Shown here one piece after another: positions 9,596 to 18,946 of a stretch of DNA of 64,000 bases. Each line of letters begins with the position of its first letter. The first letter of the stretch is position 1. The notes under the pieces are model-generated. The model searched no databases. It was not told where the DNA came from and saw nothing but the letters and a program-made list of their open reading frames with translations. A program made the position numbers and the translations under genes. Origin of the DNA: Eutrophocola salsuginis. GTDB lineage: Bacteria; Pseudomonadota; Gammaproteobacteria; Pseudomonadales; Pseudohongiellaceae. The stretch is taken from positions 372,001-436,000 of the forward strand of contig JAYQTB010000004.1 of the NCBI GenBank assembly GCA_038147195.1, read 5' to 3'.

Positions 9596-11956
9596 ATGCC
9601 GTCTTTATCAACCCGTTCATTTTTAGCGCGATCCCTGCAAACAGCGGCAGGTGTCCTATTTTTGACCTTCACGCTGTCGGTGCATGCCCAAACCACGCGC
9701 GATGGAATCTACACCGAGGACCAGGCAGTAGCCGGCGGTGCACTGTACTTGCGTTCCTGCGTGGAATGCCACGGCATCACCCTGTCCGGCGGCGAGGCCG
9801 GACCGGCCCTTGTCGGCGGCGCGTTCTGGTCGCAGTGGGAGAACCAGTCACTGGCGGCGTTCTACCAGATCACCGCCAGCACCATGCCGGTGAACAACCC
9901 CAACGGCTTTTCACCTGAGCAGTACGCCAGCCTCGTGGCCTTCATGCTCCAGCAAAACGGCCTACCCGCCGGTGACGATGAGCTGTCGGGCAGTGCGGGG
10001 GACCTCGTGGCGATTAACATGCTGCCCTCAGAGCAGCCGGTGCGTGTCTCCTCCCTGCTGGCCGGGGCATCAAGTGCCCAGCGCACGATCGACTATGAAT
10101 GGCTGGGCTATCACAACGACACCCATGCCACCCGTTACGCACCACTCGACCAGATCAACGCAGACAATGTCAGTAACCTGGAAATCGCCTGGCGCTGGAC
10201 CACCCTGAACCATGGACCGAATCCCGAATTCAATTACGAGTCCACGCCGGTCATGGCCGACGGCGTACTTTACGTCACCGCCGGTCGCCGCCGCGACGTG
10301 GTCGCCATCGATCCCGTCACAGGCGAGAACCTGTGGATGTTCCGCTACGACGAGGGTGCCCGGCGCGGCCCGCGCGTGAATTCCGGCCGCGGTGTGTCCT
10401 ACTGGCGCGGTGAGAGCGGCGAATCGCGCATTATCACGGTGACCCCGGGTTACTACCTCATTTCACTGGATACCGCGACGGGTAAACCGGATCCTGCCTT
10501 CGGCGAGAATGGCGTCGTCGACCTGCGGGTTGGCCAGGAAGACCGTTTCGAAATCGACCTGGAAGACATTCCTTCCGGCCTGACGGCGCCGCCGTTGATC
10601 GTCGGTGACGTCATCGTGATCGGCGCCGCATTCCCCTCCGGCGGATCCCCGCGTTCCATGACCGGGCCAGCCGGCAATATCCGCGGCTACGATTTGCACA
10701 CCGGCGAGATGCTGTGGATATTCCACACGATCCCCCGGGCCGGTGAGTTCGGCACGGAAACCTGGCGCAACAATTCGAATGCCTATACTGGCAACGCCGG
10801 TTCCTGGGCAACGATGTCCGCCGACCTTGAATACGGCATCGTATACGTGCCCGTGGAAGCCGCCACCGGCGACATGTACGGCGGGCACCGCCCCGGTGAC
10901 AACCTGTTCAGCCAGACCCTTGTGGCGCTGGACGCAAAAACCGGCGAACGCATCTGGCACTTCCAGCTCATCCATCATGACATCTGGGATTATGACCCTC
11001 CCACGGCGCCTGTGCTGGCGGACCTGAACGTGGACGGTGAAATCGTCCCCGCCGCGATCCAGGTGAGCAAGCAGGGCATGGTTTACACGCTGAACCGTCT
11101 GACCGGCGAGCCGGTATGGCCGATTGAGGAGCGCCCGGTACCGCAATCCACGGTGCCTGGCGAGGAAACCTCACCGACGCAGCCGTTCCCGAGCAAGCCG
11201 GCACCGTTCGAGCGCCTGGGCCTGAGCGAGGATGACCTGCTCGACTGGTCGCCGGAGATCAAGGCGGAGGCGGTGCGCCTGTTGAACCTCTATACCTATG
11301 GGCCCGTCTACACGCCCCCGACCCTGCAGACTGAAAACAACCGCGGCACCCTTTTCATGCCTGGCTTCGGCGGCGGCGCCAACTGGCAGGGCGTGGCTTT
11401 CGATCCGGAAACCAACATGCTGTACGTGCCCTCGACGTCACATCCCATGGCCATCGGCTTGACCAGAGACTCCTTCTTTGAAGACAGCGATTTCGATTAC
11501 GCCATGGCGCGCGGTTTCGGTGTGGAAGGACCGTTCGGCCTGCCGCTGATCAAGCCGCCGTATGGGCGCATCACGGCTATCGACATGAATGCCGGTGAGC
11601 ACGTGTGGATGATGGCAAACGCCGACACGCCGGATGAAATAAAGAACCATCCGCGCCTGCGTGGCGTCGATATTCCCGAGCGCACCGGCCATGGAGACCG
11701 CGGCGGCCTGCTGGTGACGAAATCCCTCCTGTTTGCGGGCGAGGGCGCGGGTCTGTACGGCGGCCAGACCGGTGGCGGACCCATGTTCCGTGCCCATGAC
11801 AAGGCCACCGGGGAGATCGTGGCGGAATTCGAATTGCCGGCCAAGCAGACCGGCCTGCCGATGACCTACCAGATCGACGGCACGCAATATATTGTCATTC
11901 CGATTGGCGATATGGGTCATCCGGGTGAACTGGTTGCGCTGAAGGTTGCCGAGTAA
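9596..11956 (+). CDS. Quinoprotein (PQQ) dehydrogenase with N-terminal cytochrome c
   Basis: The 786-residue periplasmic product has a signal peptide (cleaved after A31, VHA-QT). Residues ~38-125 form a cytochrome c domain with the haem motif CVECH at 55-59 and a probable axial methionine in STMPVNNP. From ~150 it is an eight-bladed PQQ dehydrogenase propeller, starting with a YHNDTHATRYAPLDQIN segment and containing LIHHDIWDYDPPTAP and several tryptophan-docking blades. It probably oxidises an alcohol, polyol or sugar and passes electrons from PQQ to its own haem. Quinohaemoproteins usually carry the cytochrome at the C-terminus, so the N-terminal order is notable. A good SD (GGGGAG) precedes the ATG. 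No PQQ synthesis genes are in the window. Confidence 0.88.
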   Translation: MPSLSTRSFLARSLQTAAGVLFLTFTLSVHAQTTRDGIYTEDQAVAGGALYLRSCVECHGITLSGGEAGPALVGGAFWSQWENQSLAAFYQITASTMPVNNPNGFSPEQYASLVAFMLQQNGLPAGDDELSGSAGDLVAINMLPSEQPVRVSSLLAGASSAQRTIDYEWLGYHNDTHATRYAPLDQINADNVSNLEIAWRWTTLNHGPNPEFNYESTPVMADGVLYVTAGRRRDVVAIDPVTGENLWMFRYDEGARRGPRVNSGRGVSYWRGESGESRIITVTPGYYLISLDTATGKPDPAFGENGVVDLRVGQEDRFEIDLEDIPSGLTAPPLIVGDVIVIGAAFPSGGSPRSMTGPAGNIRGYDLHTGEMLWIFHTIPRAGEFGTETWRNNSNAYTGNAGSWATMSADLEYGIVYVPVEAATGDMYGGHRPGDNLFSQTLVALDAKTGERIWHFQLIHHDIWDYDPPTAPVLADLNVDGEIVPAAIQVSKQGMVYTLNRLTGEPVWPIEERPVPQSTVPGEETSPTQPFPSKPAPFERLGLSEDDLLDWSPEIKAEAVRLLNLYTYGPVYTPPTLQTENNRGTLFMPGFGGGANWQGVAFDPETNMLYVPSTSHPMAIGLTRDSFFEDSDFDYAMARGFGVEGPFGLPLIKPPYGRITAIDMNAGEHVWMMANADTPDEIKNHPRLRGVDIPERTGHGDRGGLLVTKSLLFAGEGAGLYGGQTGGGPMFRAHDKATGEIVAEFELPAKQTGLPMTYQIDGTQYIVIPIGDMGHPGELVALKVAE

Positions 11957-11963
11957 AGCGGTT

Positions 11964-13547
11964 TTACCAGCGACTCTCCGAGCAGCGTTCCCAGTCCTTT
12001 TCCCAACCGCCCGGGATGGTGGCGTCATTGAGCAGAAAACCCGATTCCAGTTCCGGGTAGATTTCCTCGTAGGTGGCGACGCGGCGTGAATTTATGCGCC
12101 GGTTGATGTGATGCGGTTTCACATCGGCCAAGGAAGTCACCCCAATCACGCCAAGCAGGTCCGCCAGTGCACGCATCATCGTGTGGTGGTAATTGAATAC
12201 CCTGACCCCTTTGTCCGTCACATCCAGCTGTTTATAGCGGGCCGGGTTCTGCGTGGCGACACCGGACGGGCACTTGTCGTTATTACAGTGCCTGGCCTGG
12301 ATGCAGCCGAGGGCGAACATCATGCCGCGCGCCGAATTGACCGTGTCGGCTCCAAGCGCACCCAGCCTGACCATATGATAAGCGGACAGGCTCTTACCAG
12401 CGGCTATGATGCGCAGGCGATCCCGCATGCCTATGCCGCGCAGGGCATTGTTAATGAAATGCAGGCCTTCGCGCAGCGGTGTGCCAACGGAGTTTGTGAA
12501 CTCGATTGGTGCCGCACCCGTGCCGCCCTCACCGCCATCGACGGTGATGAAATCGGGAGTGATGCCGCTATCCAGCATGGCCTTGCAAATACCGAGGAAC
12601 TCGCTCTTGTTGCACAGACAGAGTTTGAAACCCACCGGTTTGCCGCCCGAAAGTTCTCGCAGTTTCACGATGAAGTGCAGAAGCTCTGTGGGGTTGGAGA
12701 AGGCGGAGTGGACCGGTGGTGAAATCACATCCTTGCCCATCGGGACGCCGCGGATCTCAGCGATCTCCGCTGTCACCTTGGCGCCGGGCAGGATGCCCCC
12801 GTGGCCTGGCTTGGCGCCCTGGGAAATCTTGATTTCGATCATCTTCACCTGTTCTTCGGATGCCTTGCGCGCGAAGCTTTCCGCCTCGAAATTGCCGGCC
12901 TCGTCGCGGCAGCCGAAATAACCGGTACCGATCTGCCAAACGAGGTCGCCGCCGAACTGACGATGATGATCGGTCAGGCCACCTTCGCCAGTGTTATGGA
13001 AGAAGCCGCCGAGCTTCGCGCCGCGGTTCAGCGCCAGGACGGCGTGCTTGCTGAGCGAGCCGTAGCTCATGGCGGAAATGTTCAGCGGTGAAGCAGGATA
13101 GGGTTTGCTGCAATGTTCTTCACCAAAGGTGGTGCGAAGGCTGTCCGGTTCTACGTGCACAGGCATCATGGCGTAGTTGATCCATTCGTAACCGGTCTTG
13201 TAGGTATCGATGATGGTGCCGAAGGGGCGCGTGTCTTCCTGCTTTTTTGCGCGCTGGTAGACCAGACTACGAAATTCGCGGGGAATGGGGCGACCATTGA
13301 GGTCGGATTCCACGAAGTACTGCTGGATTTCCGGTCGGATGTACTCAAACAGGTAGCGGATATGCCCGATAACAGGGTAGATGCGCAGCACCGTGCGGCG
13401 TTTTTGCAGCATGTCGTAATAGCCAATCAAGACCAAGGGTACGATGATTACCCAGAGCCAGTGCAGCGGCGGCCACAACAGGGCAAGGCCGAGGACGATT
13501 AGGGGCAATGCTATGCTGGACAGGATGAAAGTTTGGCGAACTGTCAT
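11964..13547 (-). CDS. Membrane-anchored FMN-binding glutamate synthase-like protein
   Basis: The 527-residue product has two hydrophobic segments at the N-terminus (about 7-45) and then a GltB central/FMN domain: PLNISAMSYGSLS, HNTGEGGLTDHHR, QGAKPGHGGILPG, TVDGGEGGTGAAP and the cysteine cluster CIQARHCNNDKCPSG that would hold a 3Fe-4S centre. It lacks the glutamine amidotransferase domain and the C-terminal GXGXG domain of true glutamate synthase. This stand-alone family is widespread, and its substrate is unknown. It faces the PQQ dehydrogenase gene with 7 nt between stops. Confidence 0.87.
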   Translation of the reverse strand: MTVRQTFILSSIALPLIVLGLALLWPPLHWLWVIIVPLVLIGYYDMLQKRRTVLRIYPVIGHIRYLFEYIRPEIQQYFVESDLNGRPIPREFRSLVYQRAKKQEDTRPFGTIIDTYKTGYEWINYAMMPVHVEPDSLRTTFGEEHCSKPYPASPLNISAMSYGSLSKHAVLALNRGAKLGGFFHNTGEGGLTDHHRQFGGDLVWQIGTGYFGCRDEAGNFEAESFARKASEEQVKMIEIKISQGAKPGHGGILPGAKVTAEIAEIRGVPMGKDVISPPVHSAFSNPTELLHFIVKLRELSGGKPVGFKLCLCNKSEFLGICKAMLDSGITPDFITVDGGEGGTGAAPIEFTNSVGTPLREGLHFINNALRGIGMRDRLRIIAAGKSLSAYHMVRLGALGADTVNSARGMMFALGCIQARHCNNDKCPSGVATQNPARYKQLDVTDKGVRVFNYHHTMMRALADLLGVIGVTSLADVKPHHINRRINSRRVATYEEIYPELESGFLLNDATIPGGWEKDWERCSESRW

Positions 13548-13764
13548 TGGGCAATTGCGGGCAAGTGTTGTTGTTTTGAGGCCGGATTAAAACATAAAGC
13601 TCCAGCGTCAGGCCAGACAGGGTAAGAAACTCCCTGGGCAAACTCGGGTCTGATGCAACGCTTGAGCAGAAATTGGGCGGTGTCATTTTTACCGGTAACG
13701 TTGTACCATCAGCGACCCTAATTTTCAGAAAATTTTGCGGATTAACCACTAGGAGTAGATGATA

Positions 13765-14322
13765 ATGCGCACCAAACTGACGAGCTTATTTGTAACTGTC
13801 CTGGCCTTCGTTGCCTTCGGCATAAGCCAGGCTTTCGCCCAAGGCTTCCAGCTGCCCAACATGCAGGTCACCAGTACCGCCTTCCAGGATGGCGGCATCA
13901 TCCCGATCAGGTATACCTCGCACGGCGACAACATTCAGCCGGGATTCACCATTACTGGCGCGCCAGATAACACCGCCAGCTTTGCCATCATATTCCATGA
14001 CATCGAAGTTGCCATCGGTGGCGCCACCGGTGACGTAACCCATTGGGTAGCGTTCGACATCACCTCAAGCGAGATTCCGGAAGGCAGCCTGCCGGCTGGC
14101 AGCGTGCAGGGTAACAACATTCGCGGTCAGGCTAATTACATGGGCTCTGGTGCACCCTATGCCGACCGTTATCACCACTACGTTTTTGAATTCTATGCGC
14201 TCAGCGACAAGCTGAACCTGCCGGAAGGTGCTAGCCGTGACGACGTTATGGCCGCTATGCAGGGCAAGGTAGTCGCTAAGGCCGCATACGTGGGCCGTTA
14301 CGCCAACGCCCGGCCTCAGTAA
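13765..14322 (+). CDS. YbhB/YbcL-type PEBP family protein, secreted
   Basis: The product is about 185 residues and belongs to the Raf-kinase-inhibitor-like (PEBP) family: FQDGGIIPIRYTSHGDNIQPGFTI at the start, then FAIIFHDIEV, a DVTHWVAFDIT motif, and DRYHHYVFEFYALSD. A signal peptide ends at ISQAFA. There are two in-frame ATGs (13759 and 13765). The AGGAG at 13751-13755 is only 3 nt from the first but 9 nt from the second, so I chose 13765. Bacterial PEBPs are small-ligand-binding proteins of unclear function. Confidence 0.88.
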   Translation: MRTKLTSLFVTVLAFVAFGISQAFAQGFQLPNMQVTSTAFQDGGIIPIRYTSHGDNIQPGFTITGAPDNTASFAIIFHDIEVAIGGATGDVTHWVAFDITSSEIPEGSLPAGSVQGNNIRGQANYMGSGAPYADRYHHYVFEFYALSDKLNLPEGASRDDVMAAMQGKVVAKAAYVGRYANARPQ

Positions 14323-14428
14323 CAGCTACTGCGCTCGACCAGGCGGCGTTAAAGGTTATTTCGAGACTGCGAACAGTATTGATAGTACGAGAGTGGCTCG
14401 GAAAAAAAACTTTAAGCCGCCAGGCCAT

Positions 14429-14459
14429 CGCTTATGACGCTACTAAGTCGTCATAAGCG
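14429..14459. repeat. Perfect 11-bp inverted repeat (hairpin)
   Basis: CGCTTATGACG at 14429-14439 is exactly repeated in inverted orientation at 14449-14459, with a 9-nt loop. It lies 42 nt upstream of the DUF6152 gene and 107 nt after the PEBP stop. It has no T-tract on the plus strand, so a terminator is not obvious. It could be an operator, an mRNA-stability hairpin or a weak terminator for the PEBP gene. Confidence 0.6.
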
Positions 14460-14500
14460 TAATTAAGTCCACATCCATAACTTTTCATTGGGGGGAAACA

Positions 14501-15508
14501 ATGAAAAAGTTCATCATCACTATTCTGGGCATTCTGCCGATCCATGCTTTTGCCCACCACAGCTTTGCACCGCATTTCGATGCCGACAAACCAGTCAGCA
14601 TCACCGGCACTATCATCGAGTACGAAAAGAGAAACCCGCATGCCTACCTGAACATTCGGGCGGAGGAGGCGGATGGTCGTGTCACGGAATGGCGTTGTGA
14701 GTCTCATGGCTTCACCCAGTTATCGCGCAATGGCATCACGCCGGACATGCTGGCCCCGGGTGCCGTGGTAGGCATCACCGGCTCACAGCATCGCCGGGAC
14801 CCCAATATGTGTTTCTTTGACAAGGTATTCCTGGCGGACGGACGCGAATTGGATGTGAACGGACCGCGCGGCCAGGCGCAGAATAACGAGGAGCAGCGTG
14901 ATTCCATCTTCGGTACCTGGATGCTGATCCCAGGCGGCTTTGCTACCAGCGGCCCGCAGTTCATGATGGATTACCTAAACGAAGCAGGTCGTGCTGCCGT
15001 GCTGGAATACAACCCCTTTACCGATGACCCGACCTACCGTTGCGAGCCGGTGGCGATCCGTCGTACCTGGGGGGCACCAGGGACGCCGCTGTCCATCACA
15101 CGGTCAGGTGATGACATCACGATTCGCCACGAATGGATGGATGCCGTTCGCATTGTACATATGAATCAGGATGCACCGCCTGCTGGCACCGAGCTAGCTA
15201 TCCTGGGTTATTCCGTCGGGCATTTTGAGGACGACGTGCTCGTCATTGAAACCACGCATTTCACTGAGGGCGTGCTCAACCAGTTCGTGGTGGTGGAGGG
15301 TGAACCCATGCGTGGACTGCTGCATTCGGACCAGCTCAGGACCGTAGAACGGCTGTCTGTCGACAGGGAGCGTAACCGCCTCATTATGTCTATGGATCAT
15401 TTCGACCCGGCCTGGTTTACGCGAGACTTCCCCAATTACACACGTGAGTACCGGCCATCCGAGCTGTCCATCGAGCCGTTCGGCTGCATTCCGGAACAGT
15501 TGCAGTAA
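14501..15508 (+). CDS. DUF6152 family secreted protein
   Basis: The 335-residue product has a short signal peptide ending in HAFA, so the mature protein begins with two histidines (HHSFAPHFD). The first ~100 residues form the DUF6152 domain: PVSITGTIIEYEKRNPHAYL, a W-R-C-E strand and a GITGSQHRRDPN turn. The remaining ~210 residues contain alternating strands with conserved-looking RRTWGAP, VGHFEDDVLVIETTHF and TVERLSVD segments. Function is unknown. The histidine-rich mature N-terminus suggests, but does not prove, metal binding. A strong SD (GGGGGAAA) precedes the ATG, and a TauE-type gene follows after 12 nt. Confidence 0.75.
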   Translation: MKKFIITILGILPIHAFAHHSFAPHFDADKPVSITGTIIEYEKRNPHAYLNIRAEEADGRVTEWRCESHGFTQLSRNGITPDMLAPGAVVGITGSQHRRDPNMCFFDKVFLADGRELDVNGPRGQAQNNEEQRDSIFGTWMLIPGGFATSGPQFMMDYLNEAGRAAVLEYNPFTDDPTYRCEPVAIRRTWGAPGTPLSITRSGDDITIRHEWMDAVRIVHMNQDAPPAGTELAILGYSVGHFEDDVLVIETTHFTEGVLNQFVVVEGEPMRGLLHSDQLRTVERLSVDRERNRLIMSMDHFDPAWFTRDFPNYTREYRPSELSIEPFGCIPEQLQ

Positions 15509-15520
15509 GCGGCGCCGGTT

Positions 15521-16270
15521 TTGACGCTTCTGCCACCTGAATCGCTGTTGCTCCTCGGCCTGGTGGCCCTGTTCACCGGGTTCATCAAGGGCGGCGTGCC
15601 GGCACTCGGGTCATTGCTGACGGTGACGGTGGCGTTGCTGTTTCCACCCCGGGATGCCCTCGGCATCACGCTCATGTACCTTCTGGTCGGGGACGTGATT
15701 GCAGTTTCCCTGTACTGGCGCCTGGCGCACTGGCATGAACTGAAGAAAATCGTTCTGCCCGTCTTGGTAGGCGTCGTCCTGGGCGGTGTAACCCTGGCCT
15801 TCCTCGACAATGATAACCTCGGTCTGACCCTGGGACTGATCGTCATCCTGCTGGTGTCACTGGAGCCGGTGCGACCGAGATTGAACAGCTGGGCACTGGC
15901 CCATCCTGTCAGTGTTAGGGCAGGCTCCGGCATCCTGGCAGGTGTCGCCACCACCATCGGCAATGCGGCCGGTCCCATCCTGTCGCTGTACTTCCTGCTG
16001 CTGAAACTGGACAAGCTTTCGTTCGTCGGCACTGGCTCGATCTTCTTCATGTTTGTAAATGTGTCCAAGGTCCCTATATTCATGGGGCAGGGGATTTTCC
16101 ACCCGGAGTATTTTTCCTCTGTGGCTGTGACGGCGCCGCTGGTTCTAGTCGGAGCGCTCGGAGGCAGAAAGTTCCTGCATTGGGTTTCACAGGTCTGGTT
16201 CAACCGCATCATCCTGACCTTTACAGCCCTTGCGGGTATCTGGCTGGTTGTCCGCTACTTCACTGGATAG
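15521..16270 (+). CDS. TauE/SafE-family (DUF81) membrane exporter
   Basis: The 249-residue product is very hydrophobic, with about eight predicted membrane segments in two repeats, as in the sulfite exporter TauE/SafE family. Typical motifs are GFIKGGVPALGSLL near the N-terminus and GVATTIGNAAGPILSLYFLLLKLDK at the start of the second half (about residues 145-170). It starts with TTG 12 nt after the DUF6152 stop, so they are probably cotranscribed. The family exports organosulfonates or other small anions; the substrate here is unknown. Confidence 0.85.
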   Translation: MTLLPPESLLLLGLVALFTGFIKGGVPALGSLLTVTVALLFPPRDALGITLMYLLVGDVIAVSLYWRLAHWHELKKIVLPVLVGVVLGGVTLAFLDNDNLGLTLGLIVILLVSLEPVRPRLNSWALAHPVSVRAGSGILAGVATTIGNAAGPILSLYFLLLKLDKLSFVGTGSIFFMFVNVSKVPIFMGQGIFHPEYFSSVAVTAPLVLVGALGGRKFLHWVSQVWFNRIILTFTALAGIWLVVRYFTG

Positions 16271-16349
16271 GCTTACGCTGCCAAATTAAGTTGTTGTTCA
16301 GTTGGCCCTTTGTAAGCTTCGATAAGACACTTCAAGGAGTAGTGGTCTA

Positions 16350-17915
16350 ATGTTGCAAAAAAATCTCGCAACCGGGTTATTACTGCTGGCCTCGATGGCG
16401 CTGGTATCATGCGCCGTCAATCCCGTCACCGGACGCAACGAATTGTCGCTGGTGTCTGAAGCTCAGGAGCGGACCATAGGTGTGGAACAGTATGGCCCCT
16501 CGAAGCAGAGCCAGGGTGGCGAATTCTCAGTCGACGAAACCCTGACCGACTATGTCAACACGGTGGGCCAGCGCATCGCTGCCGTCAGTGATCGTGACCT
16601 GGATTACGAATTCGTGGTCCTGAACAATTCCGTGCCCAATGCCTGGGCTTTGCCCGGCGGCAAGATAGCTGTGAACCGCGGGCTTCTGAACGAACTCAAC
16701 AATGAAGCTGAACTGGCCGCCGTGCTCGGACACGAGGTCGTGCACGCGGCCGCCCGTCATGGCGCCCAGGCGATCACCCGTGGCACTGTTTTGCAGGGTG
16801 TCCTCACAGTGGGTGCCATAGCCGGCCGCGACAACGAGTATGCTGATTACATTGTCGGCGCCGGCCAGCTTGGCGCCCAGCTCATCACCCAGCGTTATGG
16901 CCGCGACGCCGAACGCGAGGCGGATTATTACGGAATCCAGTACATGGTGCGCGCCGGCTATGATCCAAGGGCGGCCGTTTCCTTGCAGGAAACCTTCGTG
17001 CGACTGTCGGAGGGACGTGACTCGGGCTGGCTCGACGGCCTCTTTGCCAGCCATCCGCCCTCACAGGAAAGGGTAATGAACAACCAGTCTCTGGTGAATG
17101 AACTGATGCCGGGTCTGCAGGGCAGGGACCTGGAAACTGGCGAAGTTCGTTTCCGACAGGCGACAGCGTTCTTGCGTGAAAACGCAGATGCTTACGCCCT
17201 GTTTGACGAGGCCCAGCGCGCCGTAGCCGACGACGAGGTCGATATAGCACTGCTCAACCTCGATGCCGCCATCGACATGGTACCTGCTGAGGCTCGCTTT
17301 TCCGGGCTGAAAGGGGATGTTTTCCTATTCCAGGACAAGTATCGCGACGCGATTGATGCCTACGACGATGCCATAGCCCTGGATGCCTATTACTTCGATT
17401 ATTACCTGGGCCGTGGCGTAGCCTATGCGCGCCTAGGGCAGCGTTCGCAGGCACGCACCGACCTAGAACGTTCCACCGCGCTGTTGCCGACGGCAGTGGC
17501 CATGAATGAGCTGGGCAAGATCGCCCTCGCCAACAACGAGCGCCAGGCAGCAAAGCAGTATTTCCTCGAAGCTGCACAGACACAGGGACAAGTAGCAAGC
17601 GAGGCGACACTCAGCTACACCCGCATCGACCTCGAGGACAACCCGCAGAATTACCTAACGGCCCAGGTCTACGCAGATGATGAGGGACGCATCTATGCAC
17701 GGGTCAGAAACAACAGCAGCCTGCCGGTGGAGGCGGTGACTGTGGATTTTGCCGCAGTGATTAGTGACCGGCTGGGCAGGCAAACGCGATCCATCACTAC
17801 GCTCGGTGGCAACTCAACAGTGACGGTCAATTCGGGTTTACGCTTTGCAGACGGTCAGCTATGGAACAATGACCAGATGCAGGCCAGTATCGTTTCAGCA
17901 CGGCCCAGTGAATAG
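16350..17915 (+). CDS. M48-family metalloprotease lipoprotein with TPR-like C-terminus (BepA/LoiP-like)
   Basis: The 521-residue product carries a lipoprotein signal (LVSCAVNPVTG). The zinc protease domain has HEVVH at residues 128-132 and the third ligand in READYYG (E190). After residue ~270 there are helical repeats of TPR type (DAYALFDEAQRAVADDEVDIA, RDAIDAYDDAIALDAYYFDYY, AKQYFLEAAQ) and a final beta-rich domain. The layout is close to BepA (YfgC), which degrades or assists misassembled outer-membrane proteins such as LptD in the periplasm. AAGGAG SD at about 16333-16338. Confidence 0.87.
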   Translation: MLQKNLATGLLLLASMALVSCAVNPVTGRNELSLVSEAQERTIGVEQYGPSKQSQGGEFSVDETLTDYVNTVGQRIAAVSDRDLDYEFVVLNNSVPNAWALPGGKIAVNRGLLNELNNEAELAAVLGHEVVHAAARHGAQAITRGTVLQGVLTVGAIAGRDNEYADYIVGAGQLGAQLITQRYGRDAEREADYYGIQYMVRAGYDPRAAVSLQETFVRLSEGRDSGWLDGLFASHPPSQERVMNNQSLVNELMPGLQGRDLETGEVRFRQATAFLRENADAYALFDEAQRAVADDEVDIALLNLDAAIDMVPAEARFSGLKGDVFLFQDKYRDAIDAYDDAIALDAYYFDYYLGRGVAYARLGQRSQARTDLERSTALLPTAVAMNELGKIALANNERQAAKQYFLEAAQTQGQVASEATLSYTRIDLEDNPQNYLTAQVYADDEGRIYARVRNNSSLPVEAVTVDFAAVISDRLGRQTRSITTLGGNSTVTVNSGLRFADGQLWNNDQMQASIVSARPSE

Positions 17916-17926
17916 TGTGCTGGAGG

Positions 17927-18547
17927 TCAGGCACGCGCCTGCTGGATTTCTACGTACTCGATAAATTTCTCAAGTTCATCCACAGGGTGAAAACCGGTAG
18001 TTATGTAGTTGCCGGCGATGAAACTGGGCACACCCGTGATCTGCATTTGCCGGGCCCTTTGCCAGGATGCGTCCACCCGGTCACTGTAACTGCGCTCATC
18101 CAGTACTTTTTCCGCCTCGTCGACCTCCAGCCCCGTACGTTCAACGGCTGCCAGCAGGGCGGCTTTCTTCGCCAGGTTTTCCCCGCGCACGAAGTAGGTT
18201 CGGTACAGTTCCCTGTGCAGGGCTCTGCCATTAGGTTTTGTGTCGGCCCACATGCCCAGTTCCTGTGCGAGGCGGCTGTTGTAGGTCTTGCTGCGGTCGC
18301 TGTGTTCCAGGCCGAGCCCGTCCATCAGGGCATACAGGCGTTCATGCACGGAGTCCAGGTTGGGGCCCAGGAAAGAGGCGAGTTCCAGGCCATCCTCGGG
18401 CGTATCTGGGTGCAAGGGGAACGGCGACCAATGCACATCGATGTTATGCTTTTGTTCCACTTTTTCCACCACGGCGCTGGCCAGGTAGCACCAGGGGCAG
18501 ACAAAATCCGTGAAGATTTCCATGATGGTTTTACTGTTATCCGGCAT
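17927..18547 (-). CDS. DsbA-family oxidoreductase (FrnE-like)
   Basis: The 206-residue product has a thioredoxin fold with CPWC at residues 17-20, then the helical insertion, and the cis-proline motif ITGVPSFIAGNY near residue 175. Length and the VCPWCY / GVPSF pair match the FrnE/DsbA-like 2-hydroxychromene isomerase superfamily. There is no signal peptide, so it is probably cytoplasmic. M9 (MEIFTDF) is a possible later start. It converges on the M48 protease gene with an 11-nt gap. Confidence 0.85.
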   Translation of the reverse strand: MPDNSKTIMEIFTDFVCPWCYLASAVVEKVEQKHNIDVHWSPFPLHPDTPEDGLELASFLGPNLDSVHERLYALMDGLGLEHSDRSKTYNSRLAQELGMWADTKPNGRALHRELYRTYFVRGENLAKKAALLAAVERTGLEVDEAEKVLDERSYSDRVDASWQRARQMQITGVPSFIAGNYITTGFHPVDELEKFIEYVEIQQARA

Positions 18548-18946
18548 ATCGTAATTTCACTCCAGGGCATTGGGACGGTCTATCTCAGTTTTGCCACATC
18601 TTATACAGATAGCATCCTAACACCAATCCAATGCCGTAATTGATAAGTAATTCAGATGGGTACTGTAAATGATGACCTGCAGGACAGAGTTCTCAATGTG
18701 CTGAGATGTACTATCGAGATGCAGATAGGCAAGTACGAATTGAATTTTACGAGCATCAAGATGAGTATCAACCTGTAGCCGTTTTAAATTGCTGGTTGAT
18801 CTCAATGCGAAGGCAATGTACGTTCAGACTAAAAGGAGATCGTTTGAAAGTGAGTCCTGAGTTTGCCATCGTCGACGATGCCACCAATGCTGCGTTCAAG
18901 AATTTCGTCGACAACTTGATCTGATATTTCATTAAAAGGGGAAGTT
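18548..18946. other. Gene-poor interval (399 bp)
   Basis: No convincing gene. A 72-codon plus-strand frame (18706-18924) exists, but I find no SD or recognisable family; its last ~30 residues (SPEFAIVDDATNAAFKNFVDN) look more protein-like than the rest, so it could be a gene remnant. The segment should also hold the promoters for the divergent dsbA-like and cupin genes, though I could not pin them down. Confidence 0.4.

Noticed and set aside
15436..16212. 258-codon minus-strand open frame
   Set aside because: Antisense to the TauE-type gene; its translation is Arg/Ser/Pro-rich shadow sequence.
18706..18924. 72-codon plus-strand frame between the dsbA-like and cupin genes
   Set aside because: No SD, no recognisable family and uneven amino-acid character; at most a gene remnant.
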